Source of the DNA: an uncultured Burkholderiales bacterium
Lineage (GTDB): Bacteria > Pseudomonadota > Gammaproteobacteria > Burkholderiales > Burkholderiaceae_C
Assembly: GCA_903925445.1 (NCBI GenBank)
Contig: CAIYFE010000153.1
Coordinates: forward strand, 1 to 10,413
DNA: 10,413 nt
Direction of reading: 5' to 3'
Positions within the stretch are counted from its first letter, which is position 1. Each line of letters starts with the position of its first letter. Of the stretch, positions 6,553 to 10,413 are shown piece by piece. Position numbers and translations under genes: made by a program. The notes under the pieces were generated by a model. It had not been told where the DNA came from, ran no database searches, and worked only from the letters and a program-made list of their open reading frames with translations.

Positions 6553-8343
6553 TTAAAAAGCGTCCAAAGCCATCTCGACCACGCTGTCTGCACCTTCGAC
6601 GATGCTGTCACGCACGCCAGGCACTTTGGACAAAATGTGATCGGCATAAAAACGCGCGGTGGTGATCTTGGCTTGCATGAACGCGCTGTCGTGACCTTGC
6701 GCCAACTGCTCTTGTGCCACCAACAAAGCACGTCCCATTTGCCAGCCGGCCACCAAATTGCCCGTGAGCATCAAATAAGGCACGCTGCCTGCAAAAGCCG
6801 CATTGGGATTGCCTTTGGTATTGGCCACCACAAACTCGACCACATCCAAGAAGGCTTCACGCGCTGCTTTCAAACGCTTGGCCACGGCTTTAGCGGCCTC
6901 GCTGCCTTGTTGCAACAAAGCTGCCTCGGTGTTGGCAATTTGAGCTGCAATGGCTTTGGCCGTTGCCCCACCATCGCGTGAAGTTTTGCGCCCCACCAAG
7001 TCGTTGGCTTGGATGGCGGTTGTGCCTTCGTAAATGGTCAAAATTTTTGCATCGCGGTAGTGTTGCGCGGCGCCTGTTTCTTCAATGAAGCCCATGCCGC
7101 CGTGCACTTGCACACCCAGGCTGGTGACTTCCAGACTCATCTCGGTGCTAAAGCCTTTGACCAAAGGCACCAAGAATTCATAAAACGCCAAATTGTCTTT
7201 GCGCACCGCAGCATCGGGGTGATGGTGCGACGCATCGTAAGCCGCAGCAGCCACACTGGCCATGGCGCGACAGCCTTCGATGTTGGCACGCATGGTGAGC
7301 AACATGCGACGCACGTCAGGATGGTGAATGATGGCGCCGCTGGTTTTTAAGCTGCCATCGACGGGGCGGCTTTGCACGCGTTCGCGAGAAAAAGTCACCG
7401 CCTTTTGGTAAGCGCGTTCGGCAATCGAGATGCCTTGCACGCCCACCGCGTAGCGAGCCGCGTTCATCATGATGAACATGTATTCCAAACCACGGTTTTC
7501 TTCGCCCACCAAAAAGCCCAGCGCGCCACCGTGGTCGCCGTATTGCAGCACCGCTGTGGGGCTGGCTTTGATGCCCATTTTGTGTTCGATGCTCACGCAA
7601 TGCACATCGTTGCGCGCGCCCAGCGAACCATCGGCATTAACCATGAACTTGGGCACCACAAACAAGCTGATGCCTTTGACGCCTTCAGGCGCACCTTGCA
7701 CACGCGCCAACACCAAATGGATGATGTTTTTGGCCATGTCGTGCTCACCATAGGTGATGAAAATTTTGGTGCCAAACACTTTGTAAGTGCCATCGGGCTG
7801 AGGCTCTGCGCGGGTGCGCACAGCCGCCAAATCGGAGCCCGCTTGTGGCTCAGTCAAGTTCATGGTGCCCGTCCATTCGCCCGACACCAATTTTTCTAAG
7901 TACGTGGCTTTGAGCGCATCTGAACCTGCGGTGAGCAAGGCTTCAATGGCGCCGTCGGTCAACATGGGGCACAACGCAAAACTCATGTTGGCCGAGTTGA
8001 GCATTTCACCGCAAGCCGCGCCTATGGTTTTGGGCAAACCTTGACCACCGTAATCGGCGGGATGCTGCAAACTTTGCCAACCGCCTTCGCGGAATTGGTC
8101 GTAGGCTTGTTTGAAACCCGGCGTGGTGGTGACTTGGCCTTCTTTGAAAAACGAAGGGTTTTTGTCGCCTTCCCAATTGAGCGGAGCCAACACCTCGCCG
8201 GTCAACTTGGCGCATTCTTCCAACACCGCTTGCGCGGTTTCGATGCCTGCGTCTTCAAAACCAGGAATTTGTGCGATTTGCTCCAAGCCAGCCAAATGCT
8301 GGATGTTGAACATCATGTCTTTGACAGGGGCGATGTAACTCAT
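6553..8343 (-). CDS. Acyl-CoA dehydrogenase, ~600-residue class with extra C-terminal domain
   Basis: A 596-residue FAD enzyme that oxidises an acyl-CoA to the trans-2-enoyl-CoA and passes electrons to ETF. Visible in order: an N-terminal extension starting MSYIAPVKDM; signature MNLTEPQAGSD (about 161-171); the flavin and substrate region GTKIFITYGEHD (about 191-202); QVHGGMGFIEE (about 412-422); and ILTIYEGTTAIQ with the likely catalytic base Glu439. A C-terminal helical domain of about 130 residues follows, as in the longer bacterial acyl-CoA dehydrogenases, well beyond the ~380 of the MCAD type. Chain-length preference cannot be read from sequence. The ATG at 8343 is chosen over an in-frame TTG at 8364 because TTGGAGAAG lies just upstream of the ATG and the TTG would fall before it. 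The gene follows etfBA, its probable electron acceptor, but a terminator separates them. Confidence 0.96.
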   Translation of the reverse strand: MSYIAPVKDMMFNIQHLAGLEQIAQIPGFEDAGIETAQAVLEECAKLTGEVLAPLNWEGDKNPSFFKEGQVTTTPGFKQAYDQFREGGWQSLQHPADYGGQGLPKTIGAACGEMLNSANMSFALCPMLTDGAIEALLTAGSDALKATYLEKLVSGEWTGTMNLTEPQAGSDLAAVRTRAEPQPDGTYKVFGTKIFITYGEHDMAKNIIHLVLARVQGAPEGVKGISLFVVPKFMVNADGSLGARNDVHCVSIEHKMGIKASPTAVLQYGDHGGALGFLVGEENRGLEYMFIMMNAARYAVGVQGISIAERAYQKAVTFSRERVQSRPVDGSLKTSGAIIHHPDVRRMLLTMRANIEGCRAMASVAAAAYDASHHHPDAAVRKDNLAFYEFLVPLVKGFSTEMSLEVTSLGVQVHGGMGFIEETGAAQHYRDAKILTIYEGTTAIQANDLVGRKTSRDGGATAKAIAAQIANTEAALLQQGSEAAKAVAKRLKAAREAFLDVVEFVVANTKGNPNAAFAGSVPYLMLTGNLVAGWQMGRALLVAQEQLAQGHDSAFMQAKITTARFYADHILSKVPGVRDSIVEGADSVVEMALDAF

Positions 8344-8381
8344 GGGGACTTCTCCAAAACTCAATTCAAAAAATTCAAAAA

Positions 8382-8413
8382 CCTAATAAAAAAGGCACCC
8401 CGAAGAGTGCCTT
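8382..8413 (-). terminator. Rho-independent terminator of etfBA
   Basis: On the minus strand AAGGCACTC-TTCG-GGGTGCCTT forms a 9-bp stem (one G-U pair) closed by a stable C(UUCG)G tetraloop. It is followed by TTTTATTAG, giving a U-rich tail. It lies 12 nt after the etfA stop and about 40 nt before the acyl-CoA dehydrogenase start. The dehydrogenase gene therefore probably has its own promoter or depends on read-through. Confidence 0.85.
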
Positions 8414-8425
8414 GGCGCGCCGCGC

Positions 8426-9358
8426 TTACAGCGCAGCAACCAACTCTGGCACCGCGACAAACAAGTCGGCTTCTAAACCGAAATCGGCCACGGAGAAAAT
8501 GGGCGCTTCTGGATCTTTGTTGATGGCCACGATGACTTTGCTGTCTTTCATGCCCGCCAAATGCTGAATGGCACCGCTGATGCCGCACGCCACATAAAGT
8601 TGAGGCGCAACAATTTTGCCGGTTTGACCCACTTGCCAATCGTTGGGCGCATCGCCTGCATCGACCGCAGCGCGGCTGGCCCCCAAAGCTGCACCCAATT
8701 TGTCGGCCAAGGGCATCATGACTTCGTTGAATTTTTCGGCGCTGCCCAACGCACGACCACCCGAGACGATGATTTTTGCGGCTGTCAATTCGGGGCGATC
8801 GTTTTTGGTCACTTCGCGACCCACAAAATGGCTTTTGCCCGAATCGCTGGCCGCAGCCACGGTTTGCACCGCAGCTGAACCGCCGGTGGCCGCTGCTGCA
8901 TCAAAACCCGTGGTACGCACGGTGATGACTTTGACCGCATCGGTGGATTGAACCGTTGCAATGGCGTTGCCCGCATAAATGGGACGCTCAAAAGTGTCAG
9001 CGCTGTCCACTTTGGTGATGTCGCTGATTTGCGCCACATCCAATTTAGCAGCAACACGTGGCGCTACGTTTTTGCCGCTGGCTGTTGCAGGAAACAAAAT
9101 GTGGCTGTAAGCGCTGGCAGCGGCCAACACTTGCGCGGCCAAGTTTTCTGCCAAACCTTCAGCCAAGCTGGCGCCATCGGCGTGAATGACTTGCGTCACA
9201 CCCGCAATTTGTGCCGCAGCCGCAGCCGCAGCCGCCGCGTTGTGTCCGGCCACCAACACATGCACATCACCACCCACGGCCAAAGCAGCGGTCACGGTGT
9301 TCAGAGTAGACGCTTTGATCGAAGCGTTGTCGTGTTCAGCAATCACGAGAGAAGTCAT
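8426..9358 (-). CDS. etfA: Electron transfer flavoprotein, alpha subunit
   Basis: A 310-residue subunit that carries the FAD of the EtfAB heterodimer and moves electrons from acyl-CoA dehydrogenases to ETF:ubiquinone oxidoreductase. The N-terminal half (1-190) is the variable domain. The C-terminal FAD domain shows IIVSGGRALGS (about 197-206, with Arg202), SRAAVDAG (228-235), the QVGQTGKIVAP segment (242-252), LYVACGISGAIQHLAGM (254-270) and INKDPEAPIF (279-288). These are all hallmark FAD contacts. The ATG at 9358 follows GAGGAAT. It starts 28 nt after etfB, in the usual etfB-etfA order, and ends at a clear terminator. One oddity is a run of nine alanines at 41-49, coded by a short GC-rich repeat. 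Confidence 0.97.
   Translation of the reverse strand: MTSLVIAEHDNASIKASTLNTVTAALAVGGDVHVLVAGHNAAAAAAAAAQIAGVTQVIHADGASLAEGLAENLAAQVLAAASAYSHILFPATASGKNVAPRVAAKLDVAQISDITKVDSADTFERPIYAGNAIATVQSTDAVKVITVRTTGFDAAAATGGSAAVQTVAAASDSGKSHFVGREVTKNDRPELTAAKIIVSGGRALGSAEKFNEVMMPLADKLGAALGASRAAVDAGDAPNDWQVGQTGKIVAPQLYVACGISGAIQHLAGMKDSKVIVAINKDPEAPIFSVADFGLEADLFVAVPELVAAL
9213..9239 (-). repeat. Short GC-rich tandem repeat coding a nine-alanine run in EtfA
   Basis: Three exact copies of GCCGCA (9213-9230) are followed by the variant GCCGCC and GCG. On the minus strand they code alternating GCG/GCT alanine codons for EtfA residues 41-49. It lies in the variable N-terminal domain, far from the FAD contacts, so length changes in whole codons should be tolerated. 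Confidence 0.7.
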
Positions 9359-9386
9359 GTCAATTCCTCACTAATTCTTGGTTGGG

Positions 9387-10136
9387 TCAGATCACTTTGG
9401 CGTCGTTTTTGAGCTTGGCCACCAAAGTTGCCACATCGGGCACTTTGATGCCAGCGCTGCGCTTGGGTGGCTCGCTGACTTTGAGGGTTTTGATGCGTGG
9501 GCTCACGTTCACACCCAAATCTTCGGGCTTGAAGACATCGAGTTGTTTTTTCTTGGCCTTCATGATGTTGGGCAAGGTGACGTAGCGGGGTTCGTTCAGG
9601 CGCAAATCGGTGGTCACCACCGCAGGCAAGCTGATAGAAAGTGTTTCAAGTCCGCCATCGACTTCGCGGGTGACGCTGGCTTTGCCATCGGCAATTTCAA
9701 CTTTGGAAGCAAAAGTGGCTTGGGGCAAATCGGCCAGAGCGGCCAACATTTGACCGGTTTGGTTGCAATCGTCGTCAATGGCTTGTTTGCCCAAAATGAC
9801 CATGCCGGGTTGTTCTTTGTCCACCAAGGCTTTGAGCAATTTGGCCACGGCCAAAGGTTGCAGTTCTTCGGCAGTTTCGACCAAGATGCCACGGTCTGCG
9901 CCAATGGCCATCGCGGTGCGCAAGGTTTCTTGGCATTGCGCCACACCGCATGACACAGCGATCACTTCGCTGACCACGCCTTTTTCTTTGAGACGAACCG
10001 CTTCTTCCACAGCGATTTCGTCAAACGGGTTCATGCTCATTTTGACGTTGGCGATGTCCACGCCCGAGTTATCCGACTTGACGCGGACTTTGACGTTGTA
10101 GTCCACCACGCGTTTGACAGCGACCAAAACCTTCAT
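9387..10136 (-). CDS. etfB: Electron transfer flavoprotein, beta subunit
   Basis: A 249-residue subunit that binds AMP and contacts partner dehydrogenases. It starts MKVLVAVKRVVDYNVKVRVK, followed by NPFDEIAVEEAVRLKEKG (about 36-53). The GKQAIDDDCNQTGQMLAALA segment (116-135) belongs to the nucleotide fold. The ETF-beta signature REVDGGLETLSISLPAVVT lies at about 158-176. The recognition loop DLRLNEPRYVTLPNIMKAKK (177-196) is the part that docks into acyl-CoA dehydrogenases. Length and motifs are those of the classical (non-bifurcating) ETF group that serves beta-oxidation. The ATG at 10136 has TGGAG about 8 nt upstream. It heads the etfBA operon; a palindromic operator-like site lies 33 nt upstream, so a repressor sensing acyl-CoA or amino-acid breakdown is plausible. 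Confidence 0.97.
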   Translation of the reverse strand: MKVLVAVKRVVDYNVKVRVKSDNSGVDIANVKMSMNPFDEIAVEEAVRLKEKGVVSEVIAVSCGVAQCQETLRTAMAIGADRGILVETAEELQPLAVAKLLKALVDKEQPGMVILGKQAIDDDCNQTGQMLAALADLPQATFASKVEIADGKASVTREVDGGLETLSISLPAVVTTDLRLNEPRYVTLPNIMKAKKKQLDVFKPEDLGVNVSPRIKTLKVSEPPKRSAGIKVPDVATLVAKLKNDAKVI

Positions 10137-10169
10137 GGCAACAGCTCCAGAGTTTGAAAGAAAACAGAT

Positions 10170-10189
10170 TGACGTTTACGTAAACGTCA
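10170..10189. promoter_or_regulatory. 20-bp perfect palindrome, probable operator of etfBA
   Basis: TGACGTTTAC followed directly by its exact reverse complement GTAAACGTCA. It sits 33 nt upstream of the etfB start and one base downstream of a TACAAT hexamer, so it should cover the transcription start. That fits a repressor site. ACGT-rich palindromes in front of etf and branched-chain or fatty acid genes are attributed to MerR-family LiuR or TetR-family regulators in proteobacteria. Which regulator acts here is not decided by the sequence. Confidence 0.75.
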
Positions 10190-10190
10190 C

Positions 10191-10196
10191 ATTGTA
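10191..10196 (-). promoter_or_regulatory. Putative -10 hexamer of the etfBA promoter
   Basis: TACAAT on the minus strand is a 5/6 match to TATAAT. It lies 54 nt upstream of the etfB ATG and immediately before the palindrome. No good -35 is seen 16-18 nt further upstream, where the sequence is A-rich, so an activator or an A-tract contact may compensate. Confidence 0.5.
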
Positions 10197-10264
10197 GGAT
10201 AAAGAAACGGTTTTTTTAGAACGACCGTGCTTTTTTTGCAATTGTCGCCGAAAACCCCGTCAGC

Positions 10265-10413
10265 TCAGCTTAAGGAATTCACCGAGGCTTGGTGCACAAC
10301 CACCTCCTGCGCCGCCGATGAAAGCATGACATTGGCTTGTCGCAAGGCATGCAACGCGGCAATGTTGACTTGCGAACGCGCCAACATTTGCCCTTTGGTG
10401 GCATCTTCGATCC
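10265..10413 (-). CDS. C-terminal end of an unrecognised protein, truncated by window edge
   Basis: An open frame enters from the right edge on the minus strand and ends at TGA 10265-10267, giving 48 residues. It includes DATKGQMLARSQVNIAALHA and ends HQASVNSLS. The composition (Ala, Gln, Leu, Val, few charges near the end) suggests a mostly helical tail. I do not recognise a family. The other two minus-strand frames also stay open for part of the stretch, so the call rests on orientation, on protein-like composition and on the stop being followed by an evident intergenic region. It is separated from etfB by 128 bp, which holds the etf promoter and operator. Confidence 0.5.
   Translation of the reverse strand, partial: IEDATKGQMLARSQVNIAALHALRQANVMLSSAAQEVVVHQASVNSLS

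Noticed and set aside
6542..6553. AT palindrome ATTTTTAAAAAT between the dehydrogenase and nitronate monooxygenase-family genes
   Set aside because: Pure A/T, no G/C stem, so not a terminator; likely base composition of a short gap.
5802..6665. Long plus-strand open frame (287 codons) opposite the nitronate monooxygenase-family gene
   Set aside because: Shadow of the real minus-strand genes. It spans the gap between two genes, has low-complexity composition and no ribosome binding site.
8344..8364. TTG start seven codons upstream of the acyl-CoA dehydrogenase ATG
   Set aside because: The Shine-Dalgarno-like GGAGAAG lies between the TTG and the ATG, and the protein family starts near MSY-APVKDM.
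8414..8421. GGCGCGCC palindrome after etfA
   Set aside because: Eight-base GC palindrome between the etfA stop and the terminator; nothing else supports a role.
10207..10237. Stem ACGGT/ACCGT with 12-nt loop followed by T7, possible terminator for the gene at the right edge
   Set aside because: Only 5 bp of stem with a large loop. The T7 run suits the plus strand, where no gene ends; on the minus strand the tail is only TTTCTTT. Too weak to call.
1..10413. Search for mobile elements, CRISPR, tRNA, riboswitch or defence genes
   Set aside because: No transposase or recombinase frame, no regularly spaced repeats, no cloverleaf-like segment, and no gene of unfamiliar type except the short fragment at the right edge.

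Overview
This window looks like the chromosome of a betaproteobacterium in the Burkholderiales, most likely the Comamonadaceae (for example the Limnohabitans/Rhodoferax neighbourhood). That placement is inferred from the order ccoI-ccoS-ccoN-ccoO-ccoQ-ccoP, from the protein sequences, and from the moderate G+C with heavy use of TTG for leucine. No database search was possible. All genes but one lie on the minus strand, and coding density is high. I see no mobile element, CRISPR array, rRNA or tRNA.

Layout from left to right. Positions 1-5017 hold a cbb3-type (high oxygen affinity) cytochrome c oxidase locus. In transcription order it reads ccoI (Cu+ P-type ATPase), ccoS (small maturation protein), ccoN (catalytic subunit), ccoO (mono-haem c), ccoQ (small subunit) and ccoP (di-haem c, running off the left edge). 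A perfect FNR/ANR box sits between ccoS and ccoN, exactly at the class II activator spacing from a plausible -10 element. A second, one-mismatch FNR box sits between ccoI and the only plus-strand gene, a universal stress protein (5128-5571). Oxygen limitation is therefore the likely trigger for the whole block.

Positions 5574-8343 hold two minus-strand genes that are probably co-transcribed: an acyl-CoA dehydrogenase of the ~600-residue class and a nitronate monooxygenase-family FMN protein. The second meets the usp gene tail to tail with 2 bp between them. Positions 8426-10136 hold etfB-etfA, the two subunits of electron transfer flavoprotein, the usual electron acceptor for acyl-CoA dehydrogenases. 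A terminator with a UUCG loop separates etfBA from the dehydrogenase gene. A 20-bp perfect palindrome next to a good -10 hexamer lies upstream of etfB and looks like an operator. The right edge holds the C-terminal end of an unrecognised minus-strand gene.

Functionally the window joins a micro-oxic terminal oxidase module to a fatty/branched acyl-CoA oxidation module that feeds electrons through ETF to the quinone pool. I do not see an undescribed system. The items most worth a second look are regulatory: the two FNR boxes, the inverted repeat around the second box, and the etf operator.
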